This document shows, piece after piece, positions 47,608 through 57,283 of a stretch of 64,000 nt of DNA. Made by a program: the position numbers and the translations under genes. Where the stretch lies: contig OY763407.1 in NCBI GenBank assembly GCA_963667425.1, positions 1,364,001 to 1,428,000 on the forward strand, written 5' to 3'. The notes below the pieces were generated by a model. The model was not told the DNA's origin, made no database searches, and was given only the letters and a program-made list of their open reading frames with translations. This stretch comes from G963667425 sp963667425 [NCBI: bacterium]. GTDB lineage: Bacteria; UBP6; UBA1177. Position 1 is the first letter of the stretch; every line of letters starts with the position of its first letter.

Positions 47608-48159
47608 CACTTATCTTTAGGTTTTTCAACACCAGCAGGGATGCCAATAGGAATAAGATTAAGAGGAATAATATGTTGCGGAATTGAGAGAAGTTTCTGA
47701 ACACTTTCAAATCTCTCTTTCTGAGGATAAACTCCTGTCCAGACAGCTCCATAACCTAAAGATTCAACAGCAAGAAGGATATTTTCCGTTGCAGCTGAAC
47801 AATCCTGAATCCAGTAATCCGATGTTTCACCACCCCATTGTGCTTTAAGGTTTCCGGCAACAATTATTGCAGCACTGCTGTCTTTTACCATTTTTGCATA
47901 AGGAAGTATTTCTGAAAGCTTTTTAAGTGTGGCTTTGTCATTAATAACAATAAATTCATGGTCTTTTATCGACTGCAGTAGGAGCAGCCATTCCGGCTTT
48001 TACAATAAGGGTTAATTCTTCTTTTGAAATCGTTCCGCTTTTGTAATTCCTAACGCTTTTTCTTGCAAAAATAGTTTCAATAGTTGGATTTGTCTTTACA
48101 GTTTCAGCATAAAGAACAAAAGAAAGAACAAAAATAATAAAAATGGCAATCTTCCTCAT
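47574..48159 (-). pseudogene. Exported nitroreductase-family protein, frameshifted
   Basis: The N-terminal part (48159-47956) has a signal peptide and then TIETIFARKSVRNYKSGTIS, the FMN-binding start of nitroreductases, and stops after AAPTAVDKRP. The sequence resumes in another frame at once as EFIVINDKATLKKLSEILPY, then AIIVAGN, CSAATENILLAVESLGYGAV and the C-terminus. Two bases (GG of the expected Trp-Glu codons, near 47957) are missing, so the gene is broken unless the base call is wrong. It is 19 bp after nadB and was probably in that operon. Secreted nitroreductases are known but their substrates are mostly undefined. Confidence 0.8.
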
Positions 48160-48178
48160 AATAATACCTCAAAAAGAT

Positions 48179-49774
48179 TTATAAAATCTCCTCGGGAAGC
48201 AGGATAGTATCTTTTGCTTTGGGTAAAAGTTCAGGGTGATCTGTATTGTAATGGAGCCCTCTGCTTTCCTTTCTTTTCATTGCACTTCTGATTATTGTCT
48301 CTGCAACTAAGGTTATGTTTCTCAGTTCGAGAAGATTTCTTGAAACTTTGAAATTCCAGTAGTATTCATTAATTTCATGCTTTATAAGAGAAATTCGTTT
48401 AAGTGCACGGGCCAAACGTTTATCGCTTCGTACTATGCCGACATAATTCCACATAAAACGCCTGATTTCATCCCAGTTTTGAGTTACAATAACGTTCTCC
48501 TCGCTGTCTGTAACCCCTTTTTCGTTCCATCTTGGTATTTCACATATGGAAATGCCTGAACTTATGTATGAATCAATTTCAATTGCGGCAAATTTAGCCA
48601 TGACAGATGCTTCAAGAAGTGAATTGCTTGCAAGTCTGTTTGCTCCATGAAGACCTGTGTGAGCAGTTTCTCCGGCAACATAAAGTCCAGGAACAATTGT
48701 TTCACCTTTTACGGTAGATTGAAGACCTCCACACATGTAGTGAGCGGCAGGAACAACTGGAATAGGATCCTTTCTCATGTCTATTCCACCTTCAAGGCAT
48801 CTTTTAAATATATTTGGGAAACGTTTTACAATAAATTCCTTATCCAGATGAGTCATGTCAAGGAGAACATGATCATCTCCCCGCTTTTTAAGCTCATGGT
48901 CAATGGCTCGTGCAACAATATCTCTCGGCGCAAGAGATTTCATTTCACTGTATTTCTCCATAAAACTTTTGCCGTCTACTGTTTTAAGAATTCCTCCTTC
49001 ACCTCTAAGAGCTTCAGAGATAAGGAAAGATCTTATTCTTTCATTGTAAAATATGGTTGGATGAAACTGCATCATTTCCATATTTACCAGCGGAACTCCG
49101 GCTCTGAATCCTATTGCATCACCATCTCCGCTTGCAACATCAGGATTGGAAGTGTAAAGATACACTTTTCCGCATCCTCCTGAAGCTAAAAGACAAGCTT
49201 TAAAAGCGACACTCTTTACAATGCCGTCAGGTGAAAGTATATATGCCCCTACAACTCTGTTTTCTTTTGACAAGGCAAACTTTGAAGTTGTAATAAGGTC
49301 AATTGTCATGTGATATTCCCATAAAGTTATCATGGAATTTTCAAGAACAGCATCTTTAAGTGCTTTTACAAGCTGAGCACCTGTAATATCTCCGGCATGA
49401 ACAACACGTCTTTCCGTATGACCGCCCTCTTTACCAAGATCAAGATCGCCATTAAGTCTTTTTGTAAAATTAACACCGTAACTTTCAAGTTCTTTTATAA
49501 CTTCAGGTCCGTTTTCAACAAAAAATTCAACTGATTTTTCGTTGCAGAGACCTGCTCCGGCATTTAAAGTGTCTTCAATATGTTTATCAAAACTATCTTT
49601 ACTTCTGTCTATTACTGATGCTATACCGCCCTGTGCATTTGCAGAATTTGATATTTCAATATTATCTTTTGTTACAAGAAGAACTTTTAAATTGCGGGAT
49701 GCAAGCTTAAGTGCGGCAAAGAGACCTGCCACACCGGTCCCAGTTATAAGGACATCTATTTCAAATATGTTCAT
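48179..49774 (-). CDS. nadB: NadB, L-aspartate oxidase
   Basis: 531 residues. FAD-binding GTGVAGLFAAL at the N-terminus, then NSANAQGGIA, EGGHTERRVVHAGDITG, MMQFHPT, SEALRGEGG and GLHGANRLASNSLLEA. The last blocks separate NadB from fumarate reductase or succinate dehydrogenase when, as here, no sdhB/C partners are adjacent. It oxidises L-aspartate to iminoaspartate, the first step of de novo NAD synthesis; nadA and nadC are not in the window. Starts 13 bp after the PilZ gene. Confidence 0.95.
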   Translation of the reverse strand: MNIFEIDVLITGTGVAGLFAALKLASRNLKVLLVTKDNIEISNSANAQGGIASVIDRSKDSFDKHIEDTLNAGAGLCNEKSVEFFVENGPEVIKELESYGVNFTKRLNGDLDLGKEGGHTERRVVHAGDITGAQLVKALKDAVLENSMITLWEYHMTIDLITTSKFALSKENRVVGAYILSPDGIVKSVAFKACLLASGGCGKVYLYTSNPDVASGDGDAIGFRAGVPLVNMEMMQFHPTIFYNERIRSFLISEALRGEGGILKTVDGKSFMEKYSEMKSLAPRDIVARAIDHELKKRGDDHVLLDMTHLDKEFIVKRFPNIFKRCLEGGIDMRKDPIPVVPAAHYMCGGLQSTVKGETIVPGLYVAGETAHTGLHGANRLASNSLLEASVMAKFAAIEIDSYISSGISICEIPRWNEKGVTDSEENVIVTQNWDEIRRFMWNYVGIVRSDKRLARALKRISLIKHEINEYYWNFKVSRNLLELRNITLVAETIIRSAMKRKESRGLHYNTDHPELLPKAKDTILLPEEIL

Positions 49775-49787
49775 TTTTTATTGTCCA

Positions 49788-50216
49788 TCAGTCCTTAAAC
49801 CAATATTCTGTTATAAGCTCTCCGACAGCCTTATCTACAGCTTTCTGATCTGATTTAGATATATCTGTAAATCTCACACTGGTTCCAAAAAACTCGTTAT
49901 CTTCTCTTATGTTAAGAACTACAGCTTTACATTTTACAAGGTGTTCCGAACCGGGGATAATAAATTCAAGATCTATTTCAGTATTTAGAGGATATGGTGA
50001 CGGCGCAAGGATATACATACCGCTTGAGCTTAAATTAGCTGTCTGCTGAAAGTAATCCTCATTTCCGTTTATATTACGAATCCACATTTTAACAGGAACT
50101 CTTTCTCTGGTTCTTCTTTCACCTTTGCGTCTTGAATCATTTCTGTCATCCTGTGGAAATTTAGCCTGTTCACCCTGACGTCTGTCAACATTTTTTCGTC
50201 TATCGTTACTCTGCAT
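49788..50216 (-). CDS. PilZ-domain protein (c-di-GMP receptor candidate)
   Basis: 142 residues from the ATG at 50216 (TGGAGG plus five bases upstream). The first 50 residues are very rich in Arg, Asp and Lys. The PilZ domain follows, with RTRERVPV supplying the Arg-x3-Arg motif and NLSSSGMYI supplying the Asp/Asn-x-Ser-x-x-Gly motif (Asn in place of Asp). Such proteins bind c-di-GMP and alter motility, export or adhesion. Lies between pepT and nadB on the same strand; the diguanylate cyclase at 27826 is a potential upstream partner. Confidence 0.85.
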   Translation of the reverse strand: MQSNDRRKNVDRRQGEQAKFPQDDRNDSRRKGERRTRERVPVKMWIRNINGNEDYFQQTANLSSSGMYILAPSPYPLNTEIDLEFIIPGSEHLVKCKAVVLNIREDNEFFGTSVRFTDISKSDQKAVDKAVGELITEYWFKD

Positions 50217-50325
50217 AAAAACCTCCATAATGCAGTAAAGCCTAGTCATTATATGTTTTATAAAAAGTTTTGTCTATTAATTATCATTATTAAAAAAAAG
50301 ATATTTTTATAATCGAAACAATATG

Positions 50326-51573
50326 TTATATAGCTATTTTGGCAATTTCTACAAGATATGCGGCTGATTTTGCTATGTTTTCAAAAGTTACCCATTCTCT
50401 AATCGAATGAAAATTAACTCCGCCGGCAAAGATATTTGGACATGGAAGCCCCATAAAACTTAATCTTGCACCATCTGTACCACCTCTTATAGGTGAAATA
50501 TCTGGAGTGCATCCAAGATTTTCCATAGCTTTTTTCATTATATCAATTATAAATCCATTTTCTTTTATAACTTCATACATATTCAGGTAGCTTTCATTTA
50601 TATTTACTTCAACCTCAAGTTCAGGAACAGAATTTCTGAGATATTCAGCAGCGGATGTTACTATATTTTTATTAACAGCCATATCTTCCATTGAAAAGCT
50701 TCTTAATATCATATGAACAGTTGTTTCGTTAACATCACCTTTCATTCCTACAGGATGAATAAAAGGTTCTCTGCCATCCGTATTTTCAGGTGAACGTTTT
50801 GCAGGCATCATTTCTATAAATCTTGAAGCCCAGCGGATAGCATTTACCATTTTATTCTTTGCATATCCCGGATGATAATTTATCCCTTTAAAAGTTACTT
50901 CGGCAGAAAAAGCATTGAAATTCTCAAAATTTATTTCATTTGGAAAACCGCCGTCAACAGTAAAACCAAAATCTGCACCAACTTTTTCAAGATTAATAAA
51001 ATCAACGCCTTTACCAATTTCTTCATCAGGAGTAAAACATATTTTAATATTAGGATGTTTTATTTCAGGGTGTTTTATCAGATATTCAATAAAACTCATT
51101 ATTGCAGCGACACCGGCCTTATCATCAGCACCAAGAAGTGTGGTTCCGTCAGATGTTACAATTGTTTCACCAATACAATCTTTAAGTTCGGGAGAAGATT
51201 CAGGATCTATTTCAATACCGTTTCCAATAACAATTTTTCCTCCCTGATAATTTTCATGAATCTGCGGCTTAACATTAAGACCGCTGCAATCAGGGGCAGT
51301 ATCCATATGTGCTATAAAAGCCACATTTTTTTTAGAATCACAATTAGATTTAAGAGAAGCATAAACATATCCGTTATTATCCATTTCCGCATCTTTAAGA
51401 CCTAACATGGCAAGTTCTTTCACAAGCATAACACCTAAATCTTTTTCTCTGTCAGCAGAAGGGAATGTATCACTCTCAGGATCAGATTCAGTATACACCT
51501 GAACATAACGTAAAAATCGATCTTTTAAAGAAGTCGCATTTAGGATATCTTTTATAGCTTCATCTTTTTTCAT
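50326..51573 (-). CDS. pepT: PepT, peptidase T (tripeptide aminopeptidase)
   Basis: 415 residues from the third of three closely spaced ATGs, which has GGAG six bases upstream. M20 metallopeptidase blocks are visible: the first zinc ligand in AFIAHMDTAPD, the bridging Asp in LLGADDKAGVAAI, the catalytic Glu pair in CFTPDEEIGKG, then FTVDGG and, near the end, GGTDGARLSFMGLPCPNIFAGG. Cytoplasmic enzyme that removes the N-terminal residue of tripeptides. First gene of a pepT-PilZ-nadB run. Confidence 0.95.
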   Translation of the reverse strand: MKKDEAIKDILNATSLKDRFLRYVQVYTESDPESDTFPSADREKDLGVMLVKELAMLGLKDAEMDNNGYVYASLKSNCDSKKNVAFIAHMDTAPDCSGLNVKPQIHENYQGGKIVIGNGIEIDPESSPELKDCIGETIVTSDGTTLLGADDKAGVAAIMSFIEYLIKHPEIKHPNIKICFTPDEEIGKGVDFINLEKVGADFGFTVDGGFPNEINFENFNAFSAEVTFKGINYHPGYAKNKMVNAIRWASRFIEMMPAKRSPENTDGREPFIHPVGMKGDVNETTVHMILRSFSMEDMAVNKNIVTSAAEYLRNSVPELEVEVNINESYLNMYEVIKENGFIIDIMKKAMENLGCTPDISPIRGGTDGARLSFMGLPCPNIFAGGVNFHSIREWVTFENIAKSAAYLVEIAKIAI

Positions 51574-51749
51574 CATACACTCCATAAAATAAATTAATAA
51601 CCATCAAAGACCTCAAGTATTATACACAAATCAAAAACCGTTGCAAAAAATCAAATCCTGTTTTCAAATAAAAAACAAATGTTTTATTACACTTTTGCAG
51701 CGTATATTAAGAATAAAATTCCGTTTTAAATTTTATATAACAAAATCTG

Positions 51750-51777
51750 TTGTCTTATTTATTTAAGATAGTATAAT
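51750..51777 (+). promoter_or_regulatory. Promoter of the double-receiver gene
   Basis: TTGTCT (51750-51755), 16-bp spacer, perfect TATAAT (51772-51777), with an AGAGAGGGAAC ribosome site following. Confidence 0.6.
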
Positions 51778-51804
51778 GCTTTCGGGTTTTATTAGAGAGG
51801 GAAC

Positions 51805-52575
51805 ATGATAAAGGCAAAAATTATATATGTAGACAACTCAGAATTCATGCACAGTCTTATGGCAAAAAAACTCAATGCTCTGGGCTGTGATGTATTATGT
51901 ATCTATTCAATAGCAGATGCGGAAAAAGCCATTATTGAAGGTAACTATGACATGATAATTTCAGGCATGGAAATAGTTGGAGGTACAGCAATTGACCTTA
52001 TTGAATATCTTAAAAAAATGGAACTTTACACCATTCCGCTTATAGTTTTAAGCTCTACAGATGATGCTGAAATAAGAGACAAAGTTCTGGAAACAGGTGC
52101 AATGGATTTTGTTAACAAAACAACGGAACTAAATGAACTTATCGATTCAATAAACCACTTCTTTGACCTTACAGGTCCTTTCTGCAACATTCTTTTAACA
52201 GATGATTCTCTTACGGTAAGAAAAATAGCCAAGAACATTTTAGACAAAAACAGATTAGATTCTGTTGAAGCCAGAAATGGAGCTATGGCTCTCGGAATGT
52301 TTGATAAAAATCACTACTGCGCCGTCATTTCTGATGTAAACATGCCTATAATGAATGGAATTGAGTTTTATAACAGATTGCGTGAACAAAGAATTCTTAT
52401 ACCTTTTTTCTTTATGACAACAGATGGAGAAATCGATCAGGTAAAAGAATTAATAAAGAACGATGAACATGCAGATTTTATCGTAAAACCGTTTACTGAA
52501 GCATCGCTTATGCTTGCACTTAATAACATGAGATATAAAAGACATCATAAAAACTCACACTTAACTCTCCATTAA
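51805..52575 (+). CDS. Two-receiver response-regulator-like protein
   Basis: 256 residues made of two CheY-like receivers and no output domain. The first (about 4-122) keeps the fold but has Gly54 (MIISGMEIV) where the phosphorylated Asp should be, so it cannot be phosphorylated there. The second (about 126-245) has D133/D134, the phosphoacceptor D177 (VISDVNMP) and the Lys in IVKPF. It probably acts by protein contact in chemotaxis, motility or kinase relay. Orphan gene with no adjacent kinase. Confidence 0.88.
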   Translation: MIKAKIIYVDNSEFMHSLMAKKLNALGCDVLCIYSIADAEKAIIEGNYDMIISGMEIVGGTAIDLIEYLKKMELYTIPLIVLSSTDDAEIRDKVLETGAMDFVNKTTELNELIDSINHFFDLTGPFCNILLTDDSLTVRKIAKNILDKNRLDSVEARNGAMALGMFDKNHYCAVISDVNMPIMNGIEFYNRLREQRILIPFFFMTTDGEIDQVKELIKNDEHADFIVKPFTEASLMLALNNMRYKRHHKNSHLTLH

Positions 52576-52960
52576 TTTATCTATAATTAATAATAAATAA
52601 CAAATATTTACTAAATTTATCTGATTTATTGACATTTTTTCAACATTTTAGAAATTCAAGTTTTTTTTACATTTTTTTTTAAACATAAGCCAAAGTGACT
52701 AAAATAATTAAGATTTTTCTCAATATCTAGTTGTTGTCGACATTCTTTTATACAGATCATGAATACTCTAAACAAAAATGTTGCAAAAATGTTGAAAACT
52801 TTCAGTCAAATAGCAACTTTTCTTTCTGTTATAGAGACAAGTGTAACACAATTTTCGCAGAAAAAATTAAAAAATATATTCTTTGCAAGAAGTTTTGATG
52901 CAGCTTCTATTGGCATTTTTCTTAATATACCATTTCTTTTATATGTAACAATCCACGTTT
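52576..52960. other. 385-bp A/T-rich gap between convergent genes
   Basis: T-rich runs and one short plus-strand frame (52759-52980) with no ribosome site, which overlaps the 3' end of the next gene. I see no RNA gene, and no hairpin strong enough to call. Confidence 0.5.
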
Positions 52961-53272
52961 TCATTTTAAGGTTATTGTAGAAGAGGTAACATCCATTTCT
53001 TCTTCAGTGTAAGCAATAATTTCTATTGTAGCTATGGAATCAAGATTTATATAAAACTCTCTGTTATGAACTGTCGCACTCTTATCTGCTCCATTTTCCC
53101 ATATAAACTTATGAAACTGAGTTTCATTTTTAACTCTAAACATTTTATGATGATAAGGATCTTTAAGATAATTATCGAATTTTTCTCTAAAAAGAGCATA
53201 CTCTTCTTCATTAAAAAACAGCGTTTCAAGATTTTCTCCAGTCACAAGCCTGATTTCGACATTGTATAACAT
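52961..53272 (-). CDS. Small conserved-looking protein, unknown
   Basis: 103 residues, cytoplasmic, acidic. A TTTGGAGG ribosome site precedes the ATG at a good distance. A regular alternation of strands and helices (MLYNVEIRLVTGENLE..., then EFYINLDSIATIEIIAY) suggests a compact alpha/beta domain. I recognise no family. It is transcribed alone. Confidence 0.55.
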   Translation of the reverse strand: MLYNVEIRLVTGENLETLFFNEEEYALFREKFDNYLKDPYHHKMFRVKNETQFHKFIWENGADKSATVHNREFYINLDSIATIEIIAYTEEEMDVTSSTITLK

Positions 53273-53420
53273 AAAAATCCTCCAAATCTTAAAATTAAGT
53301 TTCTAAACTTATAATTAATCATAAAATTTGTCAAGGAGAATCATTACAATTTAACCCTATTTACTTTACTTTATAAAATAAAAGATGTTATCCTACACGC
53401 CGGCTTTGAGGAGGTGAAAA

Positions 53421-54575
53421 ATGAAAAAATCTTTTCTATACTTTGTTATTATAATATTAACCATTACCACAATAATTATTGTTTCAAATCAGAAAGAAAT
53501 AATTGCCACATCAGAAATCCCTTTTAATGAAATAAAAGAAATTTTTCCTGAAGCAGAAAAAGCTTTTAAGGAAAATGAAAACCTATATGTCATTGAATCA
53601 AAAGAAGGCAAAAAGCTTGGTAAAATAATAGACGGAAGAAAAGCTTCTGAAAATTTTTATGGATATGCAGGTCACGTTCCATTAATAATAGGTCTTACAA
53701 CAGACAATAAAATCATCAAACTTGCTTTTCTTGAAAACAATGAAACACCATCTTTTTTTGAACATGTAAAAGAGGAATGCAGGTTCGATAAATGGAACGG
53801 TCTTACAACTGAAAAAGCAGTAGAAACAAAAGTTGATGCAGTAACAGGCGCAACCATGTCAAGTTCGGCAATCATAAACACTGTGCAGAAAGCTTTAAAT
53901 GAAACACTGCAAAACAAAACAACAGTTAATCCATCAAATGTACTGCACCAAATCTATTCGGAAATACTAATGATACCTCTTTTACTATTTGCGCTCTTCA
54001 CATTTTTCCACAAAAAAGCAAACAAATATCTGAGACGCTCATTAATGATTCTGACAATAGCAATATCAGGATTCTTTTATGCTGAAACTTTATCTTTAGC
54101 AAAATTTTCCGCATTAATAACAGACATTGATTCAATATTTTTAATATCGCCGATATATATATTAATGCTTACTCTCGCAATCATTCTTCCATTTATAACA
54201 GGAAGAAATTTCTACTGCTACCATCTCTGCCCATTTGGAGCAATTCAGGAAATAACATCAAAAATAAAAATCAGAAGGATAATACTCCCTAAAATCTCTG
54301 AAATATTCTTCAAAACTGTTCGCTTCGGAATTCTATTAGTTGCTGTAATAGTTTCAGTAGGCTATTTTAAATTTGACATTTCAATGACAGAACCATTCGC
54401 AGCATTTGCAGTAAAATCGGCATCGGTATATGTTCTGCTTCAGGCATCAGTCATAATAATCATATCCATTTTCATACCAAGATTCTGGTGCAGATATTTA
54501 TGCCCGACAGGATTTCTTATAAACTGCTGCTGCATAAAAAGAAAAAAGGTTAAAAAGGCTGCTCCCAATCCTTAA
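53421..54575 (+). CDS. FMN-binding, 4Fe-4S-type membrane protein (NosR/NapH-like)
   Basis: 384 residues: an N-terminal helix, a periplasmic FMN-binding domain with VDAVTGATMSSSAI (the threonine that carries covalent FMN in Rnf/Nqr/NosR proteins), then about six transmembrane helices. Two Cys motifs, CYHLCPFG and CRYLCPTG, follow the polyferredoxin pattern, but only CxxxCP is present in each and the last lies near a CCC cluster. Likely passes electrons across the membrane to an extracytoplasmic acceptor. It ends 26 bp inside the convergent thiH. GAGGAGGTG precedes the ATG. Confidence 0.85.
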   Translation: MKKSFLYFVIIILTITTIIIVSNQKEIIATSEIPFNEIKEIFPEAEKAFKENENLYVIESKEGKKLGKIIDGRKASENFYGYAGHVPLIIGLTTDNKIIKLAFLENNETPSFFEHVKEECRFDKWNGLTTEKAVETKVDAVTGATMSSSAIINTVQKALNETLQNKTTVNPSNVLHQIYSEILMIPLLLFALFTFFHKKANKYLRRSLMILTIAISGFFYAETLSLAKFSALITDIDSIFLISPIYILMLTLAIILPFITGRNFYCYHLCPFGAIQEITSKIKIRRIILPKISEIFFKTVRFGILLVAVIVSVGYFKFDISMTEPFAAFAVKSASVYVLLQASVIIIISIFIPRFWCRYLCPTGFLINCCCIKRKKVKKAAPNP

Positions 54576-55653
54576 ACACAGGCTGAAGACCTTTCTTTTC
54601 AAGCATATGAACTATCTCAGGAACAGTTCTGGCATCTGATATTTCAAACTGAGCAGTGCTTCCCTCCTCAGCATAACCGCCGACATCAGTTCTTGAACCG
54701 GCAGAAAATCTCGTAACACAAATATCAAGAAGATGATCTCTAAATTCAGGAGTCTCTCTGGTGGAAAGATTAATACCGACTCTTGGCATAAAAAGCCTGT
54801 AAGCAGTAATAAACTGAACATAATCCTCATCAGTCATAATAGACGCCGGTTTATAACCGCCTTCAGCCTCATTGATTCTTGGCAAAGAAATATTAAGCTC
54901 AACATCAGGGTACTTTCTGTCAAGATAATCAGCATGAAGACCAGCAAGAAAAGCTTCACTTCTCTTTTCAGCAAGCCCATAAAGAGGACCGATATTCACA
55001 TACCTGAAACCAGCCATACAACCACGCTCAGGCGAATCAAGACGGTAAAGATAATTTGCCTTTCTGCCGGAAAGATGAACCTTTTTGTAAGTATCCTCAT
55101 TATAAGTTTCCTGATAAACAGTAAGCCCGTCAACACCCTTACTTCTTAAAAACTTATAATCATCGACATCCATAGGATAAACCTCCATGGAAACCGAAGC
55201 AAAATACTTCTCAAGAATCTTAGCAGCCTCACCCATATATTCAGGAGTCGTATAACCCGGAGCTTCACCAGTAAGAAAAAGAATATGCTGCATACCAGTC
55301 TTTTTTATAGCCTTAGCCTCAATTTCAATCTCCTCAAGAGAAAGCTTTCTTCTATTAATCTTATTCTTACAGTTAAAACCGCAGTAAATACACTCATTAG
55401 TGCAGTAATTGGAAAGATAAATAGGAATATAAAGCCCGATAACATTACCGAAATACTGCTTCGTAAGCTTCCTTGCCTTCTGAGCCATCGGTTCGATAAA
55501 ATCAGCGGCACGAGGAGAAAGAAGCGTCAGAAAATCCTTAATATTAAGCCTATCCTTAGCAATTGCACTCTTAACCTGATCATCCGAAACCCTTCTGAAA
55601 AAGGCATCGTAATCAAAATCCTTAAACTCTTTTATAGTATCGTAAAAACTCAT
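54550..55653 (-). CDS. thiH: ThiH, 2-iminoacetate synthase (radical SAM)
   Basis: 367 residues. The radical-SAM cluster CTNECIYC has C84, C88 and C91. The C-terminal domain has [15 protein letters not shown] and a Gly-rich [11 protein letters not shown] segment, as in ThiH rather than ThiO. It cleaves tyrosine to make dehydroglycine for the thiazole of thiamine, which indicates the oxygen-independent route. Overlaps thiG by 4 bp. Confidence 0.95.
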   Translation of the reverse strand: MSFYDTIKEFKDFDYDAFFRRVSDDQVKSAIAKDRLNIKDFLTLLSPRAADFIEPMAQKARKLTKQYFGNVIGLYIPIYLSNYCTNECIYCGFNCKNKINRRKLSLEEIEIEAKAIKKTGMQHILFLTGEAPGYTTPEYMGEAAKILEKYFASVSMEVYPMDVDDYKFLRSKGVDGLTVYQETYNEDTYKKVHLSGRKANYLYRLDSPERGCMAGFRYVNIGPLYGLAEKRSEAFLAGLHADYLDRKYPDVELNISLPRINEAEGGYKPASIMTDEDYVQFITAYRLFMPRVGINLSTRETPEFRDHLLDICVTRFSAGSRTDVGGYAEEGSTAQFEISDARTVPEIVHMLEKKGLQPVFKDWEQPF

Positions 55654-56429
55654 TTTCTTTCACCCAAAAAACCAGTAAGCGGGGAAGAAGCAACAGCACC
55701 CGAAGTAATCTCGCCACGCATATCGGCAAGATAAGCCATTCTGCCAGCCTGAACAGCAAGAGAAAAAGCCTTACCGGCAGTTACAGGATCCTCAGCACTG
55801 GAAATAGCAGTATTAACTAAAACCGCAGCCGCACCCATCTCCATAGCCTCAGCAGCCTGGGAAGGTCTTCCAATACCTGCATCAACAATAATAGGAAGCC
55901 TGGAAAGCTCAATAAGCATTGAAATTATCTCCTTAGTCCTGATACCCCTATTTGAACCAATAGCAGAACCAAGAGGCATAATCGCAGCAGCGCCCGCATC
56001 CTCAAACCTCTTAATGAAACTCACATCAGGCATAACATAAGGAAGAACAGTAAAACCATCCTTAACAAGAATCTCAGTCGCCTTTAAAGTCTCCATATTA
56101 TCAGGCATCAGATAACGGCTATCATTAATAACCTCAATCTTTATAAAATCACCGCAACCAGCCTCCCTTGCAATATTAGCGATACGGACAGCCTCTGCGC
56201 TATTTCTTGCACCGGAAGTATTAGGAAGCAGAACAACATTTTTAGGAATATAACTTAAAATATTCTCATCGCCGGCACTAAAATCGACCCTTCTCAAAGC
56301 CACAGTAATCATCTCACTGCCTGAAGCCTCAAGCATAAGAGGAATAAACTTCTTTGAAGCAAACTTACCAGTACCGGTAAAAAGTCTGTTAGTAAACTCC
56401 TTATTACCAATTTTAAAAACATCTTTCAT
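55650..56429 (-). CDS. thiG: ThiG, thiazole synthase
   Basis: 259 residues with the TIM-barrel signatures [10 protein letters not shown], the Schiff-base lysine in [32 protein letters not shown] and [18 protein letters not shown]. It joins ThiS thiocarboxylate, deoxyxylulose phosphate and iminoacetate. Five bases after thiS; overlaps thiH. Confidence 0.96.
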   Translation of the reverse strand: MKDVFKIGNKEFTNRLFTGTGKFASKKFIPLMLEASGSEMITVALRRVDFSAGDENILSYIPKNVVLLPNTSGARNSAEAVRIANIAREAGCGDFIKIEVINDSRYLMPDNMETLKATEILVKDGFTVLPYVMPDVSFIKRFEDAGAAAIMPLGSAIGSNRGIRTKEIISMLIELSRLPIIVDAGIGRPSQAAEAMEMGAAAVLVNTAISSAEDPVTAGKAFSLAVQAGRMAYLADMRGEITSGAVASSPLTGFLGERK

Positions 56430-56434
56430 TTCAA

Positions 56435-56632
56435 CTAACCTCCTCCAACGAAAGAGAGAAGCTCTAACTCATCATTTTCTTTAAGATATGTAGAATCCCA
56501 CAACACTTTTTTAAGGACAGAACCGTTATACTCGACAACAATACCATCAAGCCTGCCAGTTTTAACCAAAATCAGAGAGGCGACAGTCAATTCATCAGTA
56601 TTCTCAGGCGTACCATTTACAGAAATTCTCAT
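56435..56632 (-). CDS. thiS: ThiS, sulphur carrier
   Basis: 65 residues with the ubiquitin-like pattern ([25 protein letters not shown]) and the C-terminal Gly-Gly that carries the thiocarboxylate. GAGGAG precedes the ATG. No TPP riboswitch motif was seen in the 115 bp upstream, and no thiF is adjacent. Confidence 0.95.
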   Translation of the reverse strand: MRISVNGTPENTDELTVASLILVKTGRLDGIVVEYNGSVLKKVLWDSTYLKENDELELLSFVGGG

Positions 56633-56749
56633 TCGGGCTCCTCAAAAAACCTTCAACATTTTGCAGAATACTCCAAACAGCACAGCTAATCAATTCTTTG
56701 AAGAGTATTTTTTTGGGAGATAAAGAGAAGAACTCTATCTGAAACAATA

Positions 56750-57221
56750 TTATGTCAGCTTAGAAATTAAATCCTGTATTCTATTTAATAATATAGTTTT
56801 TGAATATAAGATTTTACCAAAATGACTTTCCTGAATTATCTCGAAATCATTTTGACAATAAATATAATTACAAGCAATATATTTAACAAGCTTTTTAGAC
56901 ATTTTTAAATTATATTTATCTGAATAATAAAAAGAATTTACAATACACAATGCAGGTGGATGATTTTTCTCTAAAACTATATCAAGTTTCTTATGATAAA
57001 GGAATTGTAAAAAAGGCTTACCAACAACAAATTTTTTATCATCCATATCATAAACAATAGAAGAAAAATTAAAAAAAGTAGAGAGAGGAAGTTTTTCTAA
57101 AAACTTATCAAAAGATGGCTCAGAATTAAATTTAAAAAGCAACTGATCCTGAGTTAATCCCCAAGTATTATGTAAACACCATAAATCTAAATCTATATTT
57201 TCAAATAGTATTTTATTGTTC
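56750..57221 (-). pseudogene. C-terminal part of an unknown gene, cut by the IS3 element
   Basis: The frame is open on the minus strand from the IS edge (coding NNKILFENIDLDLW...) to the stop at 56750. There is no plausible start with a ribosome site: the TTG at 57142 is internal to a continuing frame that extends up to 57215. About 150 residues remain, rich in Lys, Leu and Tyr, with no recognised domain. Its N-terminal part is missing. Confidence 0.55.
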
Positions 57222-57268
57222 TAGCCCCATAATTGACTGTACAAAAGAAACAGTTAAACTTTCCCAAT
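57222..57268 (+). repeat. Left terminal inverted repeat of the IS3 element
   Basis: Pairs with 58483-58528 on the opposite strand with several mismatches and one indel. ACTTTCCCAATA is conserved at the inner end. Confidence 0.75.
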
Positions 57269-57283
57269 AAAAGAGGAGGAAAG

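Noticed and set aside
52759-52980. 73-codon plus-strand frame with a hydrophobic end
   Set aside because: No ribosome site and it runs into the 3' end of the supported convergent gene; A/T-rich chance frame.
56633-56749. TPP riboswitch upstream of thiSGH
   Set aside because: The conserved CTGAGA and ACCTGA motifs of the THI box are absent on the minus strand.
57142-57144. TTG at 57142 as a start of a complete 130-residue gene
   Set aside because: The same frame continues upstream to the IS edge without a stop and no ribosome site precedes the TTG, so a truncated gene is more likely.
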